A stretch of DNA of 64,000 bases from Salinispora oceanensis (GTDB taxonomy: Bacteria; Actinomycetota; Actinomycetes; Mycobacteriales; Micromonosporaceae): positions 2,884,523 to 2,948,522 of the forward strand of contig NZ_KB911579.1 of the NCBI RefSeq assembly GCF_000383575.1, read 5' to 3'. A program made the position numbers and the translations under genes. How positions within the stretch are numbered: the first letter of the stretch is position 1; each line of letters starts with the position of its first letter. Positions 9,318 through 17,855 of this stretch are shown here, one piece after another. Under the pieces are notes generated by a model that had not been told where the DNA came from, made no database searches, and saw only the letters and a program-made list of their open reading frames with translations.

Positions 9318-11114
9318 GTGGCCAACATCGTCAACCTGGACCGGGTGTCCAAGGGCTACGGCGCGGCCGGGCCGCTGCTCACCGATGTCTCGCTCGGTCT
9401 CGACGACGCCGACCGGATCGGTGTGGTGGGGCTCAACGGCGCCGGCAAATCTACCCTGCTGCGCCTGCTCACTCGGCAGGAGGAGCCGGACGACGGCCGG
9501 GTGACGCACCGTCGCGACCTGCGCGTCGCCGGGTTGCCGCAGACCCTGCAGCTCGCCCCCGACGCGACCGTCCGAGACGTGGTCCTCGGCACCGCGTGGC
9601 TGGCCGAGGGGATGGGCGCCGAGCACGAGTGGGCCGGCGACGCCGGAGTCCGGGCGGTCCTCGACGGTCTCGGGATGCCGCACCTCGGCCTCGACGCTCC
9701 GGTCGGCCCGATGTCCGGCGGCGAGCGCCGGCGGGTCGCCCTGGCCGCGCTGCTGGTCCGCGACGCCGACCTGCTGATCCTCGACGAGCCCACCAACCAT
9801 CTCGATGTCGGCGGCATCGACTGGCTGGCCCGGCACCTGCTCACCCGCCGCGGTGCGCTCGTCGTGGTCACCCACGACCGGTGGTTCCTCGACGCCGTCT
9901 GCACCACCACCTGGGAGGTCGCCGACCAGACCGTCCGGGCGTACGAGGGCGGTTTCGCCGCCTGGACCCTCGCCCGGGTCGAACGGGAACGGGTCGCCGC
10001 CGCCACCGAGGCGCGCCGCCAGAACCTACTCCGTAAGGAGATCGCCTGGCTGCGCCGCGGCGCGCCGGCCCGTACCGCCAAGCCGAAGTTCCGCATCGAC
10101 GCGGCGAACGCGCTGATCGCGGACGTTCCGCCGCCGCGGGACAGCATGTCGCTGCAGCGGCTCGCCACCGCCCGGCTCGGCAAGCAGGTCTACGACCTGG
10201 AGCACGTCCGGTTGGACGCGGGGCCGAAGGAGATCCTGCGCGACCTCACCTGGCAGGTCGGTCCCGGGGATCGGATCGCCGTTCTCGGCCGTAACGGCGC
10301 CGGCAAGACCACGCTGCTGCGGATGCTCGCCGGCGTCACCCGACCGGATCATGGCCGGTTCGTGGCCGGTTCCACCGTGCGCCCCGCGTTCCTCTCCCAG
10401 GAACTCGCCGAGCTCCCCGGCCGGCTGCGCGTCCTCGAGGCGGTAGAGGAGGTCGCCCGCCGGGTCCGGCTCGGTGACCGAGAGATCTCCGCCGCCCAGC
10501 TCGCCGAGGTCTTCGGCTTCGACGACCGCCGGCTCTGGACCCCGGTGGCTGATCTCTCCGGTGGCGAGCGGCGGCGGCTGCAGCTGCTGCGCCTGCTCGC
10601 CGGTGAGCCGAATGTGCTCCTGCTGGACGAGCCCACCAACGACCTCGACACCGACACCCTCGCCGCGCTCGAGGATCTGCTCGACTCCTGGCCCGGCGTG
10701 ATCGTCGTGGCCAGCCACGACCGTTACCTGGTGGAACGGGTCGCCGACACCGTGTATGGCATGTTCGGTGACGGCGAGCTGGTGCACCTGCCCGGCGGGG
10801 TTGACGAGTACCTGGCGCGGGCCACCGACGGCCCCCGTCCAGCACCGGCGACGGGGCCGGCACCGGCGAAGGCGAAGGCGAGCGGGATGTCTGCCGCGCA
10901 GGTCCGCCAGGCCCGCAAGGAGCTGGCCCGGCTCGAGCGGCAGGTCGGCCGGCTGGAGCAGCGGGAGGCGGAGCTGCTCGACCAGCTGGCCGCGAACGCG
11001 ACCGACTACGCGCGGGTCGCTGAGCTGGATAGCCAGCTCAAGGAGGTCCGGGGCGAGCGGGAGCAGGTCGAACAGGCCTGGCTGACGCTCGCTGACGAGA
11101 TCCCGAGCGACTGA
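9318..11114 (+). CDS. ABC-F family ATPase (Uup/EttA-like)
   Basis: A soluble protein with two ABC ATPase domains and no membrane segments, as in the ribosome-associated ABC-F family. Domain 1 has GLNGAGKST, a SGGERRRVAL signature and [12 protein letters not shown]. Domain 2 has GRNGAGKTT, LSGGERRRLQLL and VLLLDEPTNDLD. The interdomain linker is basic (LRKEIAWLRRGAPARTAK). The last 70 residues form a heptad-rich coiled coil (KELARLERQVGRLEQREAEL), the arrangement of Uup proteins that bind DNA or ribosomes. Start GTG 9318 follows a purine-rich GGAAGGGG. A translation-related role is likely. Resistance function cannot be judged from sequence alone. Confidence 0.9.
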   Translation: MANIVNLDRVSKGYGAAGPLLTDVSLGLDDADRIGVVGLNGAGKSTLLRLLTRQEEPDDGRVTHRRDLRVAGLPQTLQLAPDATVRDVVLGTAWLAEGMGAEHEWAGDAGVRAVLDGLGMPHLGLDAPVGPMSGGERRRVALAALLVRDADLLILDEPTNHLDVGGIDWLARHLLTRRGALVVVTHDRWFLDAVCTTTWEVADQTVRAYEGGFAAWTLARVERERVAAATEARRQNLLRKEIAWLRRGAPARTAKPKFRIDAANALIADVPPPRDSMSLQRLATARLGKQVYDLEHVRLDAGPKEILRDLTWQVGPGDRIAVLGRNGAGKTTLLRMLAGVTRPDHGRFVAGSTVRPAFLSQELAELPGRLRVLEAVEEVARRVRLGDREISAAQLAEVFGFDDRRLWTPVADLSGGERRRLQLLRLLAGEPNVLLLDEPTNDLDTDTLAALEDLLDSWPGVIVVASHDRYLVERVADTVYGMFGDGELVHLPGGVDEYLARATDGPRPAPATGPAPAKAKASGMSAAQVRQARKELARLERQVGRLEQREAELLDQLAANATDYARVAELDSQLKEVRGEREQVEQAWLTLADEIPSD

Positions 11115-11171
11115 CCGCCGCTGCGCCGCAGCCCGCCCGGACCGTGTGCGGCGTCACACCGGCCGGTACGG

Positions 11172-11177
11172 GACAAT
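11172..11177 (+). promoter_or_regulatory. Candidate -10 element (GACAAT) shared by the paralog pair
   Basis: GACAAT occurs about 40 bases before the ATG of the first DUF4383-like gene. The same hexamer is at 11782-11787, about 36 bases before the second. Shared placement suggests separate but similar promoters. Confidence 0.3.
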
Positions 11178-11217
11178 CGGCGCCGACCCTCACCGTAACG
11201 TCGTTGGAGACTCAGCC

Positions 11218-11673
11218 ATGGCCCACACCCCCGTGAACCACCCCGCGCGGCCGATCTACCGGGCGATCGGCGGGCTGACCGGCCTGTACCTGGTCGCCTT
11301 CGGCGCGCTCGGTCTCGTCGCGACCGCCGGCGACGAGCTCTGGGCCCAGGGCGACACCGCGGTGCTCGGTCAGGGCACGAACCTTGGTTTCTCGTTGCTC
11401 AGCGTGCTGCTCGGCGGCGCCGTGCTGGCCGGTACGGCGATCGGCCGCAACGTCGATGTGTTGATCAATCAGGGGCTGGGGTACCTGGGTATGGTGCTCA
11501 GCCTCGCCGGCCTCGCCTTCCTCCGGACCGAGGCGAACATCTTCAACTTCAGCATCGCCACCGTCCTCGTGCTGATGGTGACCGGCCTGGTCCTGCTCAT
11601 GGTCGGGATGTACGGCAAGGTCGGCACCGACGCGGAGCAGGAGGCCTGGCAGCGGGCGCGGCTGGTGCTCTGA
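11218..11673 (+). CDS. DUF4383-like four-TM membrane protein (copy 1)
   Basis: A 151-residue integral membrane protein with four hydrophobic segments. It starts MAHTPVNHPARPIYRAIGG, and the last segments read ANIFNFSIATVLVLMVTGL followed by a short hydrophilic tail. Layout and the position of the Asn residues resemble DUF4383, a family of unknown function common in actinobacteria. The ATG at 11218 was chosen over an upstream in-frame start at 11146 because GGAG precedes it and because its N-terminus matches the neighbouring paralog almost exactly. The next gene is a diverged duplicate. No function is assigned. Confidence 0.8.
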   Translation: MAHTPVNHPARPIYRAIGGLTGLYLVAFGALGLVATAGDELWAQGDTAVLGQGTNLGFSLLSVLLGGAVLAGTAIGRNVDVLINQGLGYLGMVLSLAGLAFLRTEANIFNFSIATVLVLMVTGLVLLMVGMYGKVGTDAEQEAWQRARLVL

Positions 11674-11822
11674 CCATCGGCCCCGGCCGCGGCGCCCAGC
11701 CGCCCCCACTGGGGCGTTGCTGGGCGCCGTGGTGCTTGCGGCTACCGGTCGATTCCCCGTACGTGCGGCCCCGGCCCGGGTGACAATGGCCCCTGACTGT
11801 CGTCGATCGGTCGGAGGGCGTC

Positions 11823-12299
11823 ATGGCGCACATCCCGCTGAACCATCCGGCGCGGCCGATCTACCGGGTCCTCGCCGGGCTGATCGGTCTCTACATCCTG
11901 GTCTTCGGCGTCTGGGGCACCGCGCAGACGCTGGGTGACCCGCTCTTCGACCGGGACGGAGAGTGGGTGCTCGGCCTCCGCACCAACCTCGCGTTCGCGC
12001 TGGCCTCGGTGGTCTTCGGCGCCTTCCTCCTGGTGGGGGCGTCCCGGCGGGGCAATCTGGGCCACTACATGAACCTGACCGCCGGGGTCGTCTTCCTGGT
12101 GACCAGCATCCTGATGATGGCGGTGCTGCAGACCTCGGCCAACTTCCTCAGCTTCTCAATGTCGACCGTGGTCGTGTCGATGCTTTTCGGGCTAATCCTG
12201 CTCGGCACCGGCCTCTACGACAAGGTCGGGCCCGTGGAACACACCGAGACGGAGCAGGGCGGCTCCGGCCAGCCGGTCGCCGACCAGAACCGGTCCTGA
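11823..12299 (+). CDS. DUF4383-like four-TM membrane protein (copy 2)
   Basis: A 158-residue paralog of the previous gene, starting MAHIPLNHPARPIYRVLAG and with the same four membrane segments. It has a longer acidic and polar C-terminal tail (about 25 residues after YDKVGPVEH). The ribosome-binding site GGAGGG lies seven bases upstream of the ATG. The two copies share the N-terminus and the final ANFLSFSMST segment but differ in between, so this is an old tandem duplication and not a recent one. It is convergent with the TetR gene and separated from it by a single base. Confidence 0.8.
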   Translation: MAHIPLNHPARPIYRVLAGLIGLYILVFGVWGTAQTLGDPLFDRDGEWVLGLRTNLAFALASVVFGAFLLVGASRRGNLGHYMNLTAGVVFLVTSILMMAVLQTSANFLSFSMSTVVVSMLFGLILLGTGLYDKVGPVEHTETEQGGSGQPVADQNRS

Positions 12300-12300
12300 C

Positions 12301-12984
12301 TCAGCGTCTCCGGATGGTGATCAGGTCGGGCTTCGCCTCGAGGTGAGACAGGCCGTTCCAGGCCAGGTTCACCAGGTGCGCCGCCACCGTCTCCTTACGC
12401 GGTCGGCGCACCTCCAGCCACCAGCGCCCGGTTAGCGCCACCATTCCCACCAGGGCCTGGGCGTAGAGTTCGGCGAGTTTCGGGTCGTAGCCGCGGCTGG
12501 AGAACTCGGCGCCGAGGATGTGCTCCACCTGGTGCGCGACGTCGTTCATGACGCTGCTGAAGTTGCCTGTTGACGACATCAGGGGTGACTCCCGGACCAA
12601 CACCCGGAACCCGCTGGTCTCCTCCTCGATGTAGGTGAGCAGGGTCAGCGCGGCCTGTTCGAGCAGCTCCCGCGGGTGGCCGGCGGTCAGGGCGGTGGTG
12701 ATCCGGTCGAGCAGGCTGCGGACCTCCCGGTCCACCACCACCGCGTACAGCCCCTCCTTGCCGCCGAAGTGCTCGTACACCACCGGTTTGGAGACCTTCG
12801 CCCGAGCCGCCACCTCTTCGATCGAGGTGGCGTCGAAGCCGCGTTCGGCGAAGAGCTGGCGCGCGGTCGAGATGAGTTGTTCGCGTCGCTGCGCCGCGGA
12901 CATGCGTACCCGTGCGCTCTTGCCGGCCGCCGCGGCTCCCCGTCGCCGACCGGGGGTGGGGTCGGTGCCCAGGCCATCCATCAT
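12301..12984 (-). CDS. TetR family transcriptional regulator
   Basis: A 227-residue regulator. The N-terminal 25 residues are a basic, Ala/Gly/Arg-rich extension. The TetR DNA-binding domain follows: QLISTARQLFAERGFDATS then IEEVAARAKVSKPVVYEHF with GGKEGLYAVVVD. The C-terminal ligand-binding half is helical and reads VALTGRWWLEVRRPRKETV near its end, as in several actinobacterial TetR proteins linked to lipid metabolism. ATG codons at 12984 and 12981 are both possible starts. A mycobacterial TetR gene sits at the same place next to glmU, so the position may be conserved. The ligand and target are unknown. Confidence 0.9.
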   Translation of the reverse strand: MMDGLGTDPTPGRRRGAAAAGKSARVRMSAAQRREQLISTARQLFAERGFDATSIEEVAARAKVSKPVVYEHFGGKEGLYAVVVDREVRSLLDRITTALTAGHPRELLEQAALTLLTYIEEETSGFRVLVRESPLMSSTGNFSSVMNDVAHQVEHILGAEFSSRGYDPKLAELYAQALVGMVALTGRWWLEVRRPRKETVAAHLVNLAWNGLSHLEAKPDLITIRRR

Positions 12985-13232
12985 GTCGTCACCTCATCGG
13001 CGCTCGGTGCCGTCCAGTCGTGTGGGGTCGAGCCGGTCACCGGCCATCCTGCCAGGTGGGCTCGGGCGCTCCGTTCGGCGGCGGTCGGGAGCAGGGCCGC
13101 CGTGGCTGTACCGCGCCGCGGCACGGTGTGCCCCGTGCCGACCCACCACCCGGTTGCCCCTCCGGGGGCGGGGACTATCGTGGCTTCCGGTAATCCGACA
13201 CGCGGTCCGGTGCCGTCCGGGCGGATCGCAGG

Positions 13233-13238
13233 TATGAT
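13233..13238 (+). promoter_or_regulatory. Candidate -10 element of the tRNA-Gln gene
   Basis: TATGAT lies 57 bases before the tRNA, in the roughly 310-base gap between the TetR start and the tRNA. The only other structure noted in the gap is a perfect 8-bp hairpin at 13119-13140. Confidence 0.35.
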
Positions 13239-13295
13239 CACCAAGCTGTTCCGGATCGTAGGTCTGCCCGACTGCGCCTTCGGATGACATGGCGA

Positions 13296-13367
13296 TGGGG
13301 TGTGGGGTAACGGCAACCCGCAGGCCTTTGGAGCCTTGAGCTCCTGGTTCGAATCCAGGCACCCCAG
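13296..13367 (+). tRNA. tRNA-Gln (anticodon UUG)
   Basis: I folded a 72-base cloverleaf by eye. The acceptor arms TGGGGTG and CACCCCA pair fully. The D stem is GGGT/ACCC, and the T arm is CCTGG with loop TTCGAAT. The anticodon loop CTTTGGA gives TTG at 13328-13330, which reads CAA (Gln) codons. The discriminator base is G, as expected for glutamine tRNAs. CCA is not encoded. The outermost anticodon-stem pair is a C-U mismatch (13321 with 13337). Confidence 0.9.
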
Positions 13368-13467
13368 CTCATGCCACCGGTCAGCATTGTGAAGGCCCCG
13401 CCGATGCCGCGTTGATGTCTGGTTAGCATGACCGCGAGACTGTCACCGCACCGACGGGAGCCCCTCC

Positions 13468-15006
13468 GTGTCCCAGCAGCCCCCTCCCCGTACCGTCGTC
13501 GTGCTCGCCGCTGGTGCGGGTAAGCGGATGAAGTCCGGGCTCCCGAAGGTGCTGCATCCCCTGCTTGGCCGCACGCTCGTCGGCCACGTGCTCAGCGCCG
13601 CCGCACCGCTCGCCGCCGACCGCACGGTGGTGGTGGTCGGCCACGGCGCCGACCAGGTCCGGACTCATCTGGCGGAGATCACCCCGCAGGCCACCCCGGT
13701 GCTCCAGGCCGAACAGCTCGGCACCGGGCACGCGGTGCGGATCGCGTTGGCCGCCGTCCCGGAGAGCAGCGGCACCGTGGTGGTTCTCAACGGGGATGTG
13801 CCGCTGCTGCGGCCGGAGACGCTCGGCGGGTTGGTCGAGGCGCACGAGCGGGCGGGTGCCGCCGCGACGGTGCTGGCCGCGGAGGTGCCCGATCCGACCG
13901 GGCTCGGCCGGGTCGTCCGGGACGCGGACGGTCGGCTCCAGCAGATCGTGGAGCAGCGCGACACGACCCCCGCCCAGCGGGAGATTCGGGAGATCAACGC
14001 TGGCATCTACGCCTTCGACGCGGACCGGCTGCGGGGCGCGCTCGGCAAACTGTCGACCGACAACGCCCAGGGCGAGGAGTACCTGACCGACGTCTTCAGC
14101 CTGCTGCGGTCGGCGAACGAGCCGGTGGCGGTGCACGTGGCCCCGGACCACATCGAGACGCTGGGCTGCAACGACCGGGTGGAGTTGGCCGGGCTGCGGC
14201 GACTGCTGCGCGACCGGGTCAACGAGGCCTGGATGCGCAGCGGGGTCAGCCTGCTCGACCCGGCGACGACCTGGATCGATGTGACCGTGGCGCTGGACCG
14301 GGACGCGGTGGTCGATCAGAACACGCAGCTGCGGGGTGGCACCGTGATCGGTGCCGGGGCGCAGGTCGGCCCGGACGTCACGCTGGTGGACACCGTGGTC
14401 GGGCCCGGTGCCACCGTGGTCCGTAGCCACGCGATCGGGGCGGAGATCGGCCCGGCGGCCAGCGTCGGCCCGTACGCGTACCTGCGGCCGGCGGCACGGC
14501 TCGCGGAGAAGTCGAAGGTCGGCACCTTCGTCGAGGTGAAGAACTCCGAGGTCGGCGCGGGGTCGAAGGTCCCGCACCTGACCTACGTCGGGGACGCCAC
14601 GATCGGCGAGCAGACCAATATCGGCGCGGCGACCGTGTTCGTCAACTACGACGGGGTACGTAAGCACCGCACCGTCATCGGTGACCACGCCCGTACCGGT
14701 GCGGACAACATGTTCGTGGCGCCGGTCGAGGTCGGCGACGGGGCGTACACGGCGGCCGGTTCCGTGATCGATCAGGACGTGCCGTCCGGGGCGATGGCGG
14801 TGGCCCGGTCGCGGCAGCGCAACGTCGAGGGCTGGGTGCTCAAGCGGCGGGCCGGCACGGCCGCCGCGGCGGCTGCCGAGCGTGCGGGGCAGGCCGGTGT
14901 CGCGGGAGTGTCTTCCGGGGCGACGGCAAGTGAAGGTGAGGCAATGCACGCGGGGGCCGAGCCGGTGGGTGGGGCGCACGGCACCGGGGATACTGCAACC
15001 GACTAG
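13468..15006 (+). CDS. glmU: Bifunctional UDP-GlcNAc pyrophosphorylase / GlcN-1-P acetyltransferase
   Basis: Makes UDP-N-acetylglucosamine for peptidoglycan. The N-terminal half is the uridylyltransferase: VVLAAGAGKRMKSGLPKVLHP is the nucleotide-binding signature, and LNGDVPLL carries the metal-binding Asp. The C-terminal half is a left-handed beta helix of hexapeptide repeats. It contains the KSKVGTFVEVKNS and NYDGVRKHRTVIGD segments that line the acetyl-CoA site. The protein is 512 residues. The last 55 residues are an Ala/Gly-rich low-complexity tail beyond the fold. Start GTG 13468 follows GGGAG. A TAGCAT hexamer at 13424-13429 could be the -10. It lies directly upstream of prs. Confidence 0.96.
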   Translation: MSQQPPPRTVVVLAAGAGKRMKSGLPKVLHPLLGRTLVGHVLSAAAPLAADRTVVVVGHGADQVRTHLAEITPQATPVLQAEQLGTGHAVRIALAAVPESSGTVVVLNGDVPLLRPETLGGLVEAHERAGAAATVLAAEVPDPTGLGRVVRDADGRLQQIVEQRDTTPAQREIREINAGIYAFDADRLRGALGKLSTDNAQGEEYLTDVFSLLRSANEPVAVHVAPDHIETLGCNDRVELAGLRRLLRDRVNEAWMRSGVSLLDPATTWIDVTVALDRDAVVDQNTQLRGGTVIGAGAQVGPDVTLVDTVVGPGATVVRSHAIGAEIGPAASVGPYAYLRPAARLAEKSKVGTFVEVKNSEVGAGSKVPHLTYVGDATIGEQTNIGAATVFVNYDGVRKHRTVIGDHARTGADNMFVAPVEVGDGAYTAAGSVIDQDVPSGAMAVARSRQRNVEGWVLKRRAGTAAAAAAERAGQAGVAGVSSGATASEGEAMHAGAEPVGGAHGTGDTATD

Positions 15007-15059
15007 CCCCGGCCCACCACCCGCGCCGGGCACCACCAACCAACAGGAGCAGACGGGCC

Positions 15060-16040
15060 ATGGGCAGCATCGTCGCCGAAAACCGCAAGAGCCTGATGCT
15101 CTTCTCCGGGCGTGGCTTTCCGGAGTTAGCCAAGGAGATCGGCGAGGTGCTCGGGGTCGCCCCGACACCGGCCGACGCCTACGATTTCGCCAACGGTGAG
15201 ATCTTCGTCCGCTACAAGGACTCGGTGCGCGGTTCGGACGCCTTCGTGGTGCAGTCCGTCACGCACGGGGTCAACACCTGGGTCATGGAGACCCTGATCA
15301 TGATCGACGCGTTGAAGCGTGGGTCGGCCAAGCGGATCACCGTGGTCCTGCCGTTCTACCCGTACTCGCGGCAGGACAAGAAGCACCGGGGCCGGGAGCC
15401 GATCTCGGGCCGGCTGATCGCGGACCTGTTGAAGACCGCCGGCGCGAACCGGATTCTCACCGTGGATCTGCACACCGCCCAGATCCAGGGCTTCTTCGAC
15501 GGCCCGGTGGACCACCTCTTCGCGATGGACGTGCTCGCCGAGGAGGTGGAGCGTCGGTACGCGGGGCGTCCGATGACGGTGGTCGCCCCGGATTCGGGTC
15601 GGGTCCGGGTCGCCGAGCGGTGGACCGACCGGCTGGGCGGCTGCCCGCTGGCGTTCATCCACAAGACCCGGGACCCGTCCAAGCCGAACCAGGTGGTGGC
15701 GAACCGGGTGGTCGGTGAGGTTGAGGGCCGGGTCTGCCTGATCGTCGACGACATGATCGACACGGGTGGCACGATCACCAAGGCGGCGGAGATCCTCAAG
15801 GAGTTGGGTGCGGCCGAGATCGTCGTCGCCTCCACCCACGCGCTCTTCTCGGACCCGGCGACCGAGCGGCTGAAGAACAGCCCGATCAGCGAGGTACTGG
15901 TGACGAACACGTTGCCGCTGCCGCCGGAGAAGCAGCTCGACAAGATCACCGTGCTGTCGATCGCACCGCTGCTGGCCCGGGCGATCCGGGAGGTCTTTGA
16001 CGACGGCTCGGTGACCACCCTCTTCGGTGGCCTGAGCTGA
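15060..16040 (+). CDS. prs: Ribose-phosphate pyrophosphokinase (PRPP synthetase)
   Basis: Transfers pyrophosphate from ATP to ribose-5-phosphate to give PRPP for nucleotide, His and Trp synthesis. The class I enzyme is complete at 326 residues. Visible features are RQDKKHRGREPISG (ATP-binding flexible loop), VDLHTAQIQGFFD (metal-binding His) and the PRPP loop CLIVDDMIDTGGTI. The ATG at 15060 follows AGGAG. The gap from glmU is 53 bases, so the two are probably cotranscribed, as in mycobacteria. The product also feeds the Upp enzyme encoded near the end of the window. Confidence 0.97.
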   Translation: MGSIVAENRKSLMLFSGRGFPELAKEIGEVLGVAPTPADAYDFANGEIFVRYKDSVRGSDAFVVQSVTHGVNTWVMETLIMIDALKRGSAKRITVVLPFYPYSRQDKKHRGREPISGRLIADLLKTAGANRILTVDLHTAQIQGFFDGPVDHLFAMDVLAEEVERRYAGRPMTVVAPDSGRVRVAERWTDRLGGCPLAFIHKTRDPSKPNQVVANRVVGEVEGRVCLIVDDMIDTGGTITKAAEILKELGAAEIVVASTHALFSDPATERLKNSPISEVLVTNTLPLPPEKQLDKITVLSIAPLLARAIREVFDDGSVTTLFGGLS

Positions 16041-16054
16041 GTTGCGCCGGAGCA

Positions 16055-16090
16055 GCCCGGTCCGCAGTGGTCACCGCCGCCGGACCGGGC
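16055..16090 (+). terminator. Hairpin after prs
   Basis: Perfect 10-bp stem GCCCGGTCCG/CGGACCGGGC with a 16-base loop, followed by TTCT. An overlapping alternative stem (GCCGCCGG with CCGGCGGC, 16077-16102) competes with it. Likely the glmU-prs terminator. Confidence 0.5.
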
Positions 16091-16230
16091 TTCTCCGGCG
16101 GCCTCGGCGTCGCCACGCTCAGTGAGCCCGCGGCCACCGCGCCGGCTTCGGCCTCGGCGCGGTGTCGGGGGGCTCCGGCAGGAGCGATCGAATCGCGGGG
16201 TGCCGCCGGAGTGAGCGGACAACCTTCGGG

Positions 16231-16316
16231 TAGACTAGTCGGGTTGCCACGGCGAGGGTGCCCTGCGGGCCGCTGATCAGGACCGCACGGAGGCGCCGTC
16301 ATCGACGCGGCGCTCC
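16231..16316 (+). promoter_or_regulatory. Candidate -10 and 5' leader hairpin of rplY
   Basis: The 367-base gap before rplY holds a TAGACT -10-like hexamer at 16231-16236. It also holds a strong stem with one bulged base, GGAGGCGCCG (16289-16298) with CGGCGCTCC (16308-16316). The leader before the rplY start would be about 160 bases, room for an autoregulatory structure. I found no named riboswitch in it. Confidence 0.35.
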
Positions 16317-16407
16317 TAGGCGGTCGGTCATGACGCAGGAGCCCCAGCGAGCCCCTCACCCGGCACCGAGACGACCATCGCCGCAGCGAAGCATCAGGAG
16401 TTTCCCC

Positions 16408-17109
16408 GTGTCCGAGGTAAAGATCAGCGCCGAGCCCCGTACCGAGTTCGGCAAGGGGGGTGCCCGTCGTACCCGCCGGGCCGGCAAGGTGCCTGCCGTG
16501 CTGTACGGCCACGGCGAGAAGCCCAAGCACATCGCGCTGCCGGCCCGGGAGTTCGCCGCGGCGATCCGGCGCGGTGGTGCCAACCAGCTCTTCACGATCG
16601 ACGTCAGCGACGGCACGCAGGTGCTGGCGCTGCCGAAGGCGATCCAGCGGGATCCGATTAAGGACACCTTCGAGCACGTGGACCTGCTGCTGGTCCGCCG
16701 TGGCGAGCAGGTCACGGTTGAGGTCCCGGTGCAGCTGGTCGGGGAGGCCGCGAAGGGCACGCTGATCGTGCACGACCACGACAGCCTCTCGGTGACCGCT
16801 GACGCCACCAAGGTGCCGGACCACCTCGACGCCACCATTGAGGGCCTGGAGGCGGGCACGCAGGTCGCCGCCGGCGACGTGCAGCTGCCGGCCGGAGTCG
16901 AGCTGGCCACCGACCCGGAGCTGCCGGTCGCCGCGGTGACCGCCGCCCCGACCGAGGAGCAGCTCGAGGCCACGCTGCCGGAGGTGGAGGAGGCCGCTGC
17001 GGAGGCCGAGGCCGAGGTTGGCGAGGTCACCGAGGTTTCGGAGGGCGCCGAGGCTGGTGCTCCGGCGACCGAGCAGGAGGCGGGTACCGAGGCGAAGGCC
17101 GAGGCCTGA
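16408..17109 (+). CDS. rplY: 50S ribosomal protein L25, CTC (general stress) form
   Basis: A 233-residue L25 of the long CTC/TL5 type, which binds 5S rRNA through its N-terminal domain. That domain reads VSEVKISAEPRTEFGKGGARRTRRAGKVPAVLYG, given here in shortened form as SAEPRTEFGKGGARR. A second beta-rich domain follows from about residue 95. The last 50 residues are Glu/Ala-rich and probably disordered. The GTG at 16408 is chosen because CAGGAG (16395-16400) precedes it with seven-base spacing. The frame is open back to 16258, but that part has no family resemblance and belongs to the leader. A terminator hairpin lies just after the stop. Confidence 0.94.
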   Translation: MSEVKISAEPRTEFGKGGARRTRRAGKVPAVLYGHGEKPKHIALPAREFAAAIRRGGANQLFTIDVSDGTQVLALPKAIQRDPIKDTFEHVDLLLVRRGEQVTVEVPVQLVGEAAKGTLIVHDHDSLSVTADATKVPDHLDATIEGLEAGTQVAAGDVQLPAGVELATDPELPVAAVTAAPTEEQLEATLPEVEEAAAEAEAEVGEVTEVSEGAEAGAPATEQEAGTEAKAEA

Positions 17110-17128
17110 TCGTTCGCTGCGCAGGTGC

Positions 17129-17157
17129 CAGGCGTCCCCGCTCGTCGGGGGCGCCTG
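17129..17157 (+). terminator. Hairpin between rplY and pth
   Basis: Stem CAGGCG-CCCCG with CGGGG-CGCCTG, one unpaired base on each side and a five-base loop (CTCGT). It lies 20 bases after the rplY stop and is followed by TTG only, so a T tract is missing. Confidence 0.6.
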
Positions 17158-17202
17158 TTGGCGTATTGGTGGGCGGCACGGTGTGAGCGGAAGGGGTAGA
17201 CG

Positions 17203-17793
17203 GTGGCGGAGGAGACAGGGCCGTGGCTGGTCGTCGGTCTGGGTAACCCCGGTCGGCAGTACGCCGGGAACCGGCACAACGTCGGCTTCCTCGTGGCTGA
17301 CCTGTTGGCCGGGCGGCTGGGGTCCCGCTTCGGTCGACACAAGCGGGCGATGGCGGAGGCCGCTGAGGGACGGTTGGGTCTCGGCGGCCCACGGCTGGTG
17401 CTGGTGAAGCCGCTGACGTACATGAACCTCTCCGGTGCGGCGGTGGCGGGCCTGGCGCAGTTCTATAAGGTGTCGCCGGCGCGGGTGGTCGCCGTCCATG
17501 ACGAGCTGGATATCCCCTACGGCCAGATTCGGGTGAAGTGTGGCGGCGGCGAGGGCGGCCACAACGGCCTGCGGTCGATGACGAAGTCCCTGGGGACGAA
17601 GGAGTACGCCCGGGTACGGTTCGGGGTCGGCCGGCCGCCGGCGCGGCGGGACCCCGCGGATTTCGTACTGTCGGATTTCGGTACCGTCGAGCGTAAGGAG
17701 CTGGATTTCCTGGTGGATCGGGCGGCAGATGTCGTGGAGTCGGTTCTCCAACGCGGGGTGGAGCCGACCCAGAACCTCTATCACGGTGCCTGA
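17203..17793 (+). CDS. pth: Peptidyl-tRNA hydrolase
   Basis: Releases tRNA from peptidyl-tRNA that has dropped off the ribosome. The 196-residue protein shows [20 protein letters not shown] with the catalytic His, then [27 protein letters not shown] and [13 protein letters not shown], all family signatures. The start GTG 17203 follows AAGGGG. Gene order prs-rplY-pth is the same as in mycobacteria. The hairpin between rplY and pth suggests partial uncoupling of their expression. Confidence 0.96.
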   Translation: MAEETGPWLVVGLGNPGRQYAGNRHNVGFLVADLLAGRLGSRFGRHKRAMAEAAEGRLGLGGPRLVLVKPLTYMNLSGAAVAGLAQFYKVSPARVVAVHDELDIPYGQIRVKCGGGEGGHNGLRSMTKSLGTKEYARVRFGVGRPPARRDPADFVLSDFGTVERKELDFLVDRAADVVESVLQRGVEPTQNLYHGA

Positions 17794-17855
17794 CGGCCGG
17801 TGTGGTGATGGTCTCCGACCCTTCAGGCGGGTGGCGCGGCGACGGGAGTACGGGA

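Noticed and set aside
16258..16407. N-terminal extension of L25
   Set aside because: The frame is open but the translation (Arg/Pro-rich) has no L25 character, and CAGGAG is correctly placed for the GTG at 16408.
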